NCBI RefSeq assembly: GCF_900167095.1
Contig: NZ_FUXG01000027.1
Coordinates: forward strand, 1-40,634
Length of the DNA: 40,634 bases
Source of the DNA: Oceanospirillum multiglobuliferum
Lineage (GTDB): Bacteria; Pseudomonadota; Gammaproteobacteria; Pseudomonadales; Halomonadaceae
Reading direction: 5' to 3'
The notes under the pieces are model-generated. The model saw only the letters and a list, made by a program, of their open reading frames with translations, ran no database searches and was not told the DNA's origin. A program made the translations under genes and the position numbers. This document shows positions 17,868 to 24,935 of this stretch, piece after piece (position 1 is the first letter of the stretch; the number at the start of each line of letters is the position of its first letter).

Positions 17868-17951
17868 ACGAGAGTGGTGAAACTGGTAGACACGCACGAC
17901 TATAGATCGTGTGCCGAAAGGCGTGGCGGTTCGAGTCCGCCCTCTCGTACC
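17868..17951 (+). tRNA. Class II, Leu-like tRNA with anticodon ATA
   Basis: A complete cloverleaf can be folded. The acceptor stem is ACGAGAG/CTCTCGT (17868-17874, 17942-17948) and the D-arm GTG...CAC contains TGGTAGACAC as in tRNA-Leu. The anticodon stem is CACGA/TCGTG (17895-17899, 17907-17911), the long variable arm GCC-GAAA-GGC, and the T-arm GGCGG-TTCGAGT-CCGCC. The 7-nt loop CTATAGA puts ATA at 34-36 (17902-17904), which would read UAU (Tyr). Discriminator is A73 (17949), followed by CCG, so CCA is not fully encoded. Body features and A73 are those of tRNA-Leu, whose synthetase in bacteria largely ignores the anticodon. An A at position 34 is very rare in bacteria outside tRNA-Arg. Confidence 0.85.
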
Positions 17952-17956
17952 GAATC

Positions 17957-18004
17957 ACTTAACAAAGTGTTGCACCGGACAAGCCGGTGAACACGGCGTT
18001 CAGG
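17957..18004 (+). other. attC-like recombination site (candidate)
   Basis: Starts ACTTAAC, which fits RYYYAAC, and ends near GTTCAGG, a degenerate form of GTTRRRY. Between them GTG/CAC and GCACCGG/CCGGTG can pair around ACAAG. The layout (AAC, then TGCACCGG, then CCGGTG, then GGCGTT) closely resembles short chromosomal integron attC sites. It begins 5 bp after the tRNA. The core mismatch at the right end lowers confidence. Confidence 0.5.
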
Positions 18005-18165
18005 CTGTAGAAAAACCTAACGGGTTCTAGTTATTGAGAATTTATCGCGCTGCCACGTTGATTTAAGCACATTCTTTGATGAGAACTGCTCCAGAATTCG
18101 CGTAGGAGCGCCATTTTTAGTACAAAAAATGATCAATTTTTGAGACTGAGGCTTTTCTACAGCCT
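18002..18165. repeat. 13-bp inverted repeat bounding an ORF-less segment
   Basis: AGGCTGTAGAAAA (18002-18014) is repeated as its exact reverse complement TTTTCTACAGCCT (18153-18165). The 138 bp between them have no open frame. In integrons, the bases just after a crossover point are often complementary to those before the next attC, so this could be a short gene-less cassette. Confidence 0.6.
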
Positions 18166-18166
18166 C

Positions 18167-19036
18167 GTTATGTTTAAAGGAGAGTTATGAGTTTACAGAT
18201 GGATATTTCATTTGCCTGTGAATGTGGTGAGCATGTAGAAGATATAGTCTATGTCCAAGACCCTGATTTTTCCGCTGAAAAGAATAAGGATAGCCAAACC
18301 GACTCTTGGCAGGAGGTGTTTTGCCCTTCTTGCGATAAGGAATATACAGTTCAAGTTACTAACACTTTTTATAGTGCTATGGCATCAATTGATTATGGGA
18401 ATGTGGACGTAAACCACGGGATGCCTTATTACCCAGAAGATGAAGCTGATGAGCTTTACTGGTATATCGATAGCAAAACTCATTATGAAATTCTGCAAAG
18501 CCACTTAAAGAGTGTCCGAACACTACTAGAAGTAGAAGTTCCTCCTGACACCCTATTTAATCTATGGGTCATGCTACATGGTCACGTTGTATCAGCAATT
18601 GAAGGTTACTTGGCAGGCATATTTATTCATAAGGTTACAAACTCTGAGGAGTTAATACGAAAACTAGTTGAAACAGACCCTGAATTCTCAAAAAGAACGT
18701 TCACTCTTAAAGAGATTTTTGAAAAGCAATCAAACTTAAAGGTTACGGTTGCCACTTACCTTAAAGATCTAATATTTCACGATCTAAAGAAGGTTAAGCC
18801 AATGTTTAAAGATGTTCTAGGTCATGATTTTGGTGACATTTCGTGGTTATTTAAAGATGTCGTGAAACGCCATGACTGTGTTCACCGGGCAGGATACAAC
18901 AAGGACGGCGAAGCGATTGAGGTTTCAAAAGATTCTGTTTTGGTACTCTTAGAAAAAGTTGAAGCTCTGGCTGATTCAGTTGAGGCAACGGTAGGTAAGT
19001 TAGATGAGCCTAATGACCTGCCATTTTAAACATAAC
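18167..19036. repeat. 12-bp inverted repeat flanking the HEPN-like gene (cassette ends)
   Basis: GTTATGTTTAAA at 18167-18178 and its exact reverse complement TTTAAACATAAC at 19025-19036 bracket the gene at 18187-19029. GTTATGT at one end and ACATAAC at the other is the arrangement expected for the two ends of one integron cassette. The rest of the right-hand attC has been replaced by transposase-related sequence. Confidence 0.7.
18187..19029 (+). CDS. Zinc-ribbon plus HEPN-like protein, unknown function
   Basis: A 280-aa protein. The N-terminus has two Cys pairs, CECGEH at 11-16 and CPSCDKEY at about 46-53, forming a probable zinc ribbon. The C-terminal half is helical and contains KRHDCVHRAGYNKDG at about residues 235-249. 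Its R-x4-H pattern (RHDCVH) followed by RxGxxKDG is like the catalytic loop of HEPN ribonucleases. A HEPN RNase role is inferred from this motif only. The start is firm: AAGGAG lies just upstream of ATG 18187. The gene fills the space between two halves of a 12-bp inverted repeat, so it is probably a former integron cassette. It is AT-richer than the hut genes. Confidence 0.7.
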   Translation: MSLQMDISFACECGEHVEDIVYVQDPDFSAEKNKDSQTDSWQEVFCPSCDKEYTVQVTNTFYSAMASIDYGNVDVNHGMPYYPEDEADELYWYIDSKTHYEILQSHLKSVRTLLEVEVPPDTLFNLWVMLHGHVVSAIEGYLAGIFIHKVTNSEELIRKLVETDPEFSKRTFTLKEIFEKQSNLKVTVATYLKDLIFHDLKKVKPMFKDVLGHDFGDISWLFKDVVKRHDCVHRAGYNKDGEAIEVSKDSVLVLLEKVEALADSVEATVGKLDEPNDLPF

Positions 19037-19039
19037 AAA

Positions 19040-19270
19040 AAAAAACAGGACACCCATAAAAATTAGCCCCTTTAAAGAACATGGTCTACATTGAACTCAA
19101 CCGCTAAGGAATAGCTTGTTCATCAAGGAGGATACATCATGACCCGCGCTCGCTTAGAACAAATCAGCCCATCCGATACCCCTTACTATCACTGCATTGC
19201 CCGTTGTGTTCGCCGTGCGTTTTTATGCGGCCAATAAATAAATGGGCGTCCGAATTTTCCTAATCATTAA
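19040..19270 (+). mobile_element. Internally deleted REP-type (Y1) transposase element
   Basis: A GGACACCCATAAAAATT motif (about 19049) begins the left flank, and AAATGGGCGTCCGAATTTT (about 19240) is the right flank. Between them lies only the first 32 codons of the transposase. The right-flank motif recurs after the C-terminal transposase fragment at about 19932. The unit looks like a deletion derivative with both ends retained, similar to a MITE. Confidence 0.55.
19139..19237 (+). pseudogene. Y1/REP-associated transposase, N-terminal fragment
   Basis: Thirty-two codons, MTRARLEQISPSDTPYYHC then IARCVRRAFLCG, match the start of gammaproteobacterial REP-associated tyrosine transposases, in which SPxDTPYYHCxxRCVRRAFLCG is highly conserved. 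A good ribosome site AAGGAGG lies just upstream. The frame ends at TAA 19235 straight into the flanking repeat, so the catalytic region is missing. It is a remnant. Confidence 0.8.
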
Positions 19271-19288
19271 ATACTCAAAGGAGCAAGA

Positions 19289-19606
19289 ATGTCCCTCATT
19301 GCCAGTACACCAAAGCCACCTTACTACGCAGTGATTTTCACATCTCATCGTACTGAAGGTGATAGCGGCTACAGCGAAATGGCAGCTCGAATGGTTGAGC
19401 TAGCGTCAATGCAACCGGGTTTCTTGGGCGTAGAGTCCGCACGAGAGGACGTTGGAATTACAGTTTCCTATTAGTCTGATCTTGAGTCCATCAAGCAGTG
19501 GAAGGCGAATGCCGAGCATCAAGAAGCCCAAAGACTGGGGCATGAGCAGTGGTATTCATCATTCAAAACTCGTATATCGAAGGTAGAGCATGATTATGGT
19601 ATCTAA
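19289..19606 (+). pseudogene. Antibiotic biosynthesis monooxygenase (ABM) domain gene with an in-frame TAG
   Basis: The 105-codon frame encodes a small ABM-fold protein (MSLIASTPKPPYYAVIFTS, then GYSEMAARMVELASMQPGF) but codon 62 (19472-19474) is TAG. Reading continues in the same frame as SDLESIKQWKANAEHQEAQ and ends HDYGI. Family members have ITVSYW at the stop position, so a TGG-to-TAG change is the simplest reading. The rest of the frame is intact, so the break is recent or the stop is read through. AAGGAG lies upstream of the ATG. It sits between two transposase fragments. Confidence 0.8.
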
Positions 19607-19631
19607 CCAACGGTAGGCTGATAGTGATACC

Positions 19632-19919
19632 GCTATCCTATTCGATTACTCAGATTATCTAGCCTTAGTTGACTGGACTGGGCGCTGTTGCAGAGAGGAT
19701 AAACGGGACTTTATTTCATCGAATTCAATGCCGATACTGGATCGGTTAGGGATCGATAAGGCGTATTGGCTTAAAGCAATGCAGCCAGAAGGGTTGAAAC
19801 TTAACCGAGCAATAGGCTGTTTAAACAAGCTAAAACAGTACGCTGAACGAGTGGGTTGTGCATGGCTGCATGGTGAGACACAATCTAAGCATTTATATCA
19901 TGGCGATGTAGTATGTTGA
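19632..19919 (+). pseudogene. Y1/REP-associated transposase, C-terminal fragment
   Basis: An in-frame stretch reads AILFDYSDYLALVDWTGRCC, then REDKRDFISS, and ILDRLGIDKAYWLKAMQPEG up to TGA 19917. It matches the C-terminal region of the same transposase type as the fragment at 19139, where YLxLVDWTGRxxREDKRGxI is conserved. It lacks the catalytic N-terminal part. The flank AAATGAATGGGTGTTC about 10 bp later repeats the motif found behind the other fragment. Confidence 0.75.
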
Positions 19920-20224
19920 TTTTTCAGATATAAATGAATGGGTGTTCTAATTTTCCCCTGAGCCACCAACTCAGGCACCTGCGCCAGAATCGGTAAGTCG
20001 TTTTGATTGGACGAGGAGCAGTTAGCGGATGAAACCGAGGATGTCATGGGTAAAACACCGATAGTAAAGCGTGAAAAACAGAGGGCTAAGGATAACGGGA
20101 AAGGATGTTTCTGAGTAGCAGTGTCTATCTGAATCAAAACTCAGCATTTATGCCTATGCTGTTTGAGTTGTGGTATATTTGGTCGATAAAGCAAGGATCT
20201 ACACTATCTATATGGGGTGAAACT
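19920..20224. other. Gap with repeat flank and possible gene remnant
   Basis: After the transposase 3' flank (about 19932-19955) there is no intact gene. A 36-codon open stretch at 20007-20114 (LDEEQLADETEDVMGKTP, then IVKREKQRAKDNGKGCF) could be a piece of another transposase, perhaps IS66 TnpC, but it is too short to assign. A GGGGTG ribosome site for the next small gene lies at about 20214-20219. Confidence 0.4.
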
Positions 20225-20392
20225 ATGACTCTGGGAATTATCAGAACAGCTGCAAAGGCAGTGATGCGTAAAAAGCCGCTGGACGCCTACGACTTGCCGG
20301 AACAGGTTAAGCGCCAGATTGCCCGCCGACACTTTTCAGCCGAAGAGATCAACGAAAAGTACAAACAATCCCGCCGGGCTCATACCGTCTAG
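20225..20392 (+). CDS. Small basic protein, first gene of a two-gene unit
   Basis: A 55-aa protein, MTLGIIRTAAKAVMRKKPLD at the N-terminus, strongly basic, with KRQIARRHFSAEEINEKYK near the end. GGGGTG lies upstream of ATG 20225; a longer frame from 20105 has no ribosome site. It is 11 bp before the next gene, whose ribosome site overlaps its stop codon, so the two are co-translated. I do not recognise a named family. A nucleic-acid-binding or antitoxin role is possible but unsupported. Confidence 0.6.
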   Translation: MTLGIIRTAAKAVMRKKPLDAYDLPEQVKRQIARRHFSAEEINEKYKQSRRAHTV

Positions 20393-20403
20393 GAGATTGT
20401 GTT

Positions 20404-20919
20404 ATGTGGGGACACAATCTTTTTAATGATCTTGTTCAGGGTGATGATGATTTTGTCGGTATGGTGGCTTACTCCGTTTACAAACAGGAAAAAGTCCGCT
20501 GGATACAGAAACACCATCAAGATACTGGTCGTTATCCCACTCCGGAAGAGATGCAAACCTACTTTTATAACCAGCACTCCCGGCCTGAATCAATTCGACG
20601 TTATAGAGGCGAAGCCGAAGCTCAGCTGAATGCTTTTATTCAGGCAACACTTGCTGAAGAGCTTTTAGTGTATCAGCAGGAAATACGCGATTCTGAGATC
20701 ATCAAGAATGTAAAAACTCCCCTGCATAAAAGACTGATTGAGGGGGTTGTTGCTGGCCTTATCTCTACAGCCCTTGTTGCACTGATTTCTATGATTGTCT
20801 GGCTTTACAGCATTATGGAGCCTGTTTCTGAGAACCAGCCTTTGCCGAAAGCTTTGAAAGAGAAAATAGAGTCTCAGGTAAATAAACATACGCCTTCCCC
20901 AGCATCATCTGATAACTGA
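20404..20919 (+). CDS. Single-span membrane protein, unknown function
   Basis: A 171-aa protein. Residues 1-110 are hydrophilic and helical (VAYSVYKQEKVRWIQ, YPTPEEMQTYFYNQHSRPES). One hydrophobic helix at about 122-145 (VVAGLISTALVALISMIVWL) is followed by a short charged tail. AGGAG precedes ATG 20404. Similar proteins, with a YxxYKxxK start and a C-terminal membrane span, recur beside small basic proteins in mobile regions of gammaproteobacteria, but I know of no function. Its coupling to the 55-aa gene suggests a paired system. Confidence 0.65.
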   Translation: MWGHNLFNDLVQGDDDFVGMVAYSVYKQEKVRWIQKHHQDTGRYPTPEEMQTYFYNQHSRPESIRRYRGEAEAQLNAFIQATLAEELLVYQQEIRDSEIIKNVKTPLHKRLIEGVVAGLISTALVALISMIVWLYSIMEPVSENQPLPKALKEKIESQVNKHTPSPASSDN

Positions 20920-21322
20920 TTCAACTAGAAGTAGATCATCGCCAAGAGCGTTAATGCTGTTTTTGTTCGTATCTAGCAGCTCATCCTAACTTCCAGCCCT
21001 CTCAAAACTCGCTCCATCCGCCTTGTAGCCATATCGCGTATCCCATCATATTACCACTCAAGATGCAGCTATACATTCGCGACGGCGGTTGTCAGCGTAA
21101 CGTCATAACCGAGAATGTAGCAGCCCATCAGGCAGGATCAAGGCCGTAATATTCAAATGAATAATTATTTATAGTGTGCAACTGTTTGAAAAAATTGAAA
21201 TTTAATTGATCAGGCTCAATGTTAAGCTCTGAAAGACTAAAACCACCGTATAGGTTAATAGAAATTCTGCAAACCTTGCTTAATACCCGCATTTTTGATG
21301 CGGTCAACTGGGATAAAACAAC
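20920..21322. other. Non-coding stretch before the chemoreceptor
   Basis: No gene was identified in these 403 bp. It is AT-rich towards the right end and should contain the promoter of the chemoreceptor at 21323. A short minus-strand reading, IRDMATRRMERVLRGLEVRM (around 20980-21040), might be a gene remnant but is not assignable. Confidence 0.5.
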
Positions 21323-22951
21323 ATGCTCAAGCAAACCTCTATTTCCCGCGCGCTGCAGTTGGGCTTTGGTGCTGCCATTGCAGCAGTTGTCGCTTTAAGC
21401 CTGCATTTACTATTGTCAGTGAATGGTATTCAAAATCAATTTGTCACCGTAGTTGACCGCAACGTGAGTTTACTGACGACGGTATCAGACTTACGGTATT
21501 ACACGGTCACTTACCGCCGTTTTGCGTTGGACTATGGTTTAACCGATGACGTGCAAGAGCACCGTAAAATCATTCAAACCATTGCGTACAATGACGAAAA
21601 AGTCGCTACTGTTATGGTCAAGATGAAGCGATTAGCGGATACAGATCGTATTAAGGCTGATATTTCAGAGTATGAAACTCGAATCGCGGCCTATCGAAAA
21701 ATGCAGGAAAACTATATTCGCCTAATCGACAACGGTCAGATTGGGGCCGCTCGTGCCGAGATGTTAGGCCCGATGTTAGCGCCTTTTAATGCCATTGTGG
21801 GACTACTCGGTCGTCTACAACAAGACCTAGAAGATGAGGCCATCAGTATCAAAATGGCTGAGTCTGACAAGATGAATGCCTTAATAGAGTTAAGTGCGGT
21901 TGTTGTAGTATTAATTACAGGTTTTATGCTGTTGATGAGTATTGTGATCTCGCGCAAAGTGACTCGCCCTTTGGATTTACTTGTGAAACAGATGCAAGCG
22001 GTTGAACAAGGCCATTTAAGCAAACGGCTTGAGATGCGTGCATTTGCCAAGGATGAACTGGGTACAGCAGCACAATATTTTGATCGTATGCAGATGGGCT
22101 TAACGTCATTGGCGAAGGAAATCAATGAGAGTGTTAGCACTTTAGAGAGTACCAGTCAGACGTTACGTACTAGAGTCAGTGAAACCACTACGAACCTTGA
22201 TACACAGCGTAGTGAAATCTCGCAAATCGCTGCGGCAACGGAGCAGATGCAATCGGGTTTCAGTGAAGTGGTGCAGCGTACGCTTGATGCCTCTGAGCAA
22301 AGTAATCAGGCAAGAAATGAAGCGCATGACAGTCAAACGCAAATTCAGCAGTCTGTCACTCAAAGTGAAGCACTGGCAAATGCCTTAAGTGAAACCGCAT
22401 CAGTGGTATTACAGCTACAACAAGACAGCCATAGCATTAATGCGATCTCTGAAGTGATTGGCAATATCACCGAGCAGACCAACTTGTTGGCGCTGAATGC
22501 CGCCATTGAAGCCGCCCGCGCGGGTGAGGCAGGGCGAGGTTTTGCGGTAGTGGCCGATGAAGTACGACAACTGGCGCAAAAAACACAGGCTTCTTTGGGG
22601 CAAATTAGCGACATCATCAACTCGTTACAAAGCCATGCGGGTAAAGCAGCACAGATGATGACACACAGCCAAGATCAGATGAAAATTGGCTTAGAGCGGA
22701 TTCGTGATGCGGGTGAGTCTTTTGGGCATATTCTCAAAGCCTCGGAGCAAATTGCAGGCATGAGCACACAAATTGCAGCGGCAACTGAAGAACAAACCGC
22801 GGTAGCACGTGATTTGAGTGAAAGTGTAAGCGCCATCCATCTTGCCTCCGACCGTATTGCAGAAGGGGCGATGGAAACGAAAGTTGCCTGTGATGCGCTC
22901 AGTCAAGAGAGTGAGCATCTCAGTAAGTTAGCGGGACGTTTTAAACTTTAG
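21323..22951 (+). CDS. Membrane methyl-accepting chemotaxis protein
   Basis: A 542-aa transmembrane chemoreceptor. The N-terminal helix (about 12-33) and a second span at about 190-212 bracket a periplasmic four-helix-bundle sensor of about 155 residues. A HAMP domain follows (about 213-265, [20 protein letters not shown]), then the signalling domain with its conserved tip [20 protein letters not shown] and [15 protein letters not shown]. Several Glu/Gln pairs suit methylation. No C-terminal CheR-binding pentapeptide is visible. The ligand is unknown. The gene is single and is followed by a hairpin (GCACCTG/CAGGTGC at 22973-22998). Confidence 0.95.
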   Translation: MLKQTSISRALQLGFGAAIAAVVALSLHLLLSVNGIQNQFVTVVDRNVSLLTTVSDLRYYTVTYRRFALDYGLTDDVQEHRKIIQTIAYNDEKVATVMVKMKRLADTDRIKADISEYETRIAAYRKMQENYIRLIDNGQIGAARAEMLGPMLAPFNAIVGLLGRLQQDLEDEAISIKMAESDKMNALIELSAVVVVLITGFMLLMSIVISRKVTRPLDLLVKQMQAVEQGHLSKRLEMRAFAKDELGTAAQYFDRMQMGLTSLAKEINESVSTLESTSQTLRTRVSETTTNLDTQRSEISQIAAATEQMQSGFSEVVQRTLDASEQSNQARNEAHDSQTQIQQSVTQSEALANALSETASVVLQLQQDSHSINAISEVIGNITEQTNLLALNAAIEAARAGEAGRGFAVVADEVRQLAQKTQASLGQISDIINSLQSHAGKAAQMMTHSQDQMKIGLERIRDAGESFGHILKASEQIAGMSTQIAAATEEQTAVARDLSESVSAIHLASDRIAEGAMETKVACDALSQESEHLSKLAGRFKL

Positions 22952-23064
22952 GCTAGAACCACTTAGGGCTTGGCACCTGTCATTGGCTTGGCAGGTGCTG
23001 GCTGATCAGTTGTATTTTTTTCCAGTGCGCAACGGGTTGCAATATTGCGATATTCAAACAATTT

Positions 23065-23292
23065 ATGGGGCAAGATGAGGTGGTGTATCTGCTGTCTGAT
23101 TTTTCACCTGAGCGATACGTTTATTTGAGGTTCTATGTTCAATATGTCTACAACATGGTGCGTGCTGTTTTAGGGGCGGGGGCGGCGCACTATTCGCCTC
23201 TGTTGCTGGTCTATAACCCCGATGATCATGATGACTGTAATCTGCTGAAGTCTCTTCAACAGCATCAGCAGACGATGGATATTGTTCTTTGA
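23065..23292 (+). CDS. Small protein of unknown function
   Basis: A 75-aa open frame, MGQDEVVYLLSDFSPERYVY at the N-terminus, rich in aromatic residues, with an acidic patch NPDDHDD near residue 52. I do not recognise it. Support for a real gene is a rho-independent terminator that begins one base after the stop codon and the lack of any overlapping gene. The ribosome site is weak, and a start slightly upstream cannot be excluded. Confidence 0.5.
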   Translation: MGQDEVVYLLSDFSPERYVYLRFYVQYVYNMVRAVLGAGAAHYSPLLLVYNPDDHDDCNLLKSLQQHQQTMDIVL

Positions 23293-23293
23293 C

Positions 23294-23329
23294 AAAGCCT
23301 GACCTCGGTTATTCCAACGTCAGGCTTTT
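23294..23329 (+). terminator. Rho-independent terminator after the 75-aa gene
   Basis: AAAGCCTGAC (23294-23303) pairs with GTCAGGCTTT (23319-23328), a 10-bp perfect stem, followed by TTTTA. It starts one base past the stop codon at 23292. Confidence 0.8.
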
Positions 23330-23383
23330 AGAGTGTTAAGGGCACCACAAGCTTTAATCAGGCCTCAGTCTCTCAAACCTTGG

Positions 23384-23722
23384 TTACCCCAACCCACAAC
23401 ATTTTTTGTATTTCTTACCACTACCACAACTGCAAGGCTCGTTGCGGTCAGGCTTTGGAGCAAAGCGGGTGGTAGTTGGATAATTCTTTAGCACGTCCAG
23501 TGCCTGTTCATTCACTTGCTCATCAGGGTTAACGCTGATTTGGCAGTGCCAGTCATTTTCTTGGCAGATAGCAAGTAACTCATCTCGACGTGCATCGGTA
23601 TGCACATTAATGATGGCAGGGTTGGCTGCTGTACCCAATCGTTTCTGGCGTTTGTGGTTAAACCCACGAAAAGGCTCTTGGGGCACGCGGGCAATGCGGG
23701 TTTTAAAGGGGTACTTGGGCAT
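23384..23722 (-). CDS. SWIM/SEC-C metal-binding motif protein, PBPRA1643 family
   Basis: A 112-aa protein matching the PBPRA1643 family over its whole length. The N-terminus is MPKYPFKTRIARVPQEPFRG. The C-terminal SEC-C motif CSCGSGKKYKKCCG has the Cys-x-Cys-x8-Cys-Cys zinc site also found at the end of SecA. The middle part (PAIINVHTDARRDELLAICQ) resembles a small alpha-beta domain. The function is unknown; SEC-C motifs bind ribosomes or SecB in some proteins. The gene is monocistronic. Confidence 0.88.
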   Translation of the reverse strand: MPKYPFKTRIARVPQEPFRGFNHKRQKRLGTAANPAIINVHTDARRDELLAICQENDWHCQISVNPDEQVNEQALDVLKNYPTTTRFAPKPDRNEPCSCGSGKKYKKCCGLG

Positions 23723-23889
23723 AACACACCATTTCAGAAAGAATAAAAATGCCGATTAGATCAATCGGCGCGAATGATACACGGAAGTGGTTGCAGCGTC
23801 TTGATCTGCTTTGAGGTAGAGGGACACCAGACATCTGCCAATCAGGAAGAGATCAGCTTTGGGCAATACCTTATTCTTTTTACAGCTGG

Positions 23890-24900
23890 CTAGAAGCTTT
23901 GCACGGGGTTAGGGCAAGTCAGTAAGGGGCAGTCCGCTCCACCGTTAGGTCGATCAGTTCTCTGCAAGATATCTTGCACGCTATGTTGGATATTCTGATC
24001 ACTCGGTGACAAGGTAATCGCGCATTGAATAGCGGAAACTGCACTGCGGTAGCACTGGCGGGCAAGCTGAATGTAGGCAATATTGTTCCAAAGATCCCCC
24101 GAGGTTCCCAATGAGGGGCTTTGCTGTAAAACTTTTGAGGCTGCATTAAACAACCCAGACTGGAAGTATGTATTAGACAGCGCCATCCGTATCGCTTCAT
24201 GCTCAGGCCAAGTGTTCACACCAACTTCTAAGGCTTTCTGTGCCGATAGGTTTAAGCCGACGTTGACAAGATCAAGGCTAGATTGCAAATACACTTTAGG
24301 ATCGGGTTTTGCGGGCAGTTCTCCGGGCGTTAAAAAGAGATAAGCCCAGTGATTAGCCCGCTGCCAAGTGTTGATAAACGTTTTGAAATCAAGACGATAT
24401 TCTTTGATACGAGCAGATCTTAAGATCAATTCTTCTTGTGCAAGGTCATAACCTACAATAACTGCAAAATGCCATTGGGCGAAGGTTTCAAAGGCTAGGT
24501 TTTGGAAGACCAACACAGGGTGCCCCGCGTTAACCTGTTGCAATAAATGGCCTAAGTTTGGATCAAGCTTATAGGCTAACAACCCATAACTTCGGCCTGC
24601 GGCGACCATTTCAAGGGGTAAACTGGCCTCTTGCTCTGGCAGATACACTTTATCGACCAAAACCTCTGGGGTGACGTTTACCCCTTGGCTAGTCAATACC
24701 GTTGCTAAGGCCGCAGGGCCGCATTGGTAATCTTCTTGTGGAAAAAAGGCAACCTGATTGAGATTCACGCTAACACGCAAACCTTCTACATCAAGCACTG
24801 GCTCATGCTTGGAGGGCGCTATCATCGTGCAACCCACTACCGTAATCATCAATGATAAGCTCAGTAGATAACGCAGCAGTGCTCTAAAATAACGCGCCAT
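23890..24900 (-). CDS. PA2778-family C39-like cysteine peptidase lipoprotein
   Basis: A 336-aa exported protein. A signal peptide ends in a lipobox (TVVGCT, Cys 24). A C39-like peptidase domain follows, with the nucleophile in EDYQCGPAALATVL at about 56-69 and the His in QWHFAVIVGYD at about 142-152. The C-terminal third (about 205-320) is helical with TPR-like repeats (LSNTYFQSGLFNAASKVL). It fits the PA2778 family, which is always paired with PA2779, the gene directly upstream here with a 35-bp gap. The function is unproven. The location suggests envelope protein processing. Confidence 0.85.
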   Translation of the reverse strand: MARYFRALLRYLLSLSLMITVVGCTMIAPSKHEPVLDVEGLRVSVNLNQVAFFPQEDYQCGPAALATVLTSQGVNVTPEVLVDKVYLPEQEASLPLEMVAAGRSYGLLAYKLDPNLGHLLQQVNAGHPVLVFQNLAFETFAQWHFAVIVGYDLAQEELILRSARIKEYRLDFKTFINTWQRANHWAYLFLTPGELPAKPDPKVYLQSSLDLVNVGLNLSAQKALEVGVNTWPEHEAIRMALSNTYFQSGLFNAASKVLQQSPSLGTSGDLWNNIAYIQLARQCYRSAVSAIQCAITLSPSDQNIQHSVQDILQRTDRPNGGADCPLLTCPNPVQSF

Positions 24901-24935
24901 AGCCTATAATGCCTTTTAACCCTTTGGTGTTGAGA

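Noticed and set aside
17868-17951. tRNA as integration site of a genomic island
   Set aside because: No repeat of its 3' end (TTCGAGTCCGCC) was found elsewhere in the window and no integrase is near, so there is no evidence for att sites at this tRNA.
19472-19474. The in-frame TAG being decoded by the unusual tRNA at 17868
   Set aside because: The anticodon ATA pairs with UAU, not with UAG (which needs CUA), so the tRNA cannot explain readthrough.
19898-20137. 79-codon minus-strand open frame
   Set aside because: It has no ribosome site or family likeness and overlaps transposase relics on the other strand.
22973-22998. Terminator of the membrane chemoreceptor gene
   Set aside because: GCACCTG/CAGGTGC is a stem, but the T-run (TATTTTTTT) is about 18 nt further on, so it was noted in the gene entry only and not called as a terminator.
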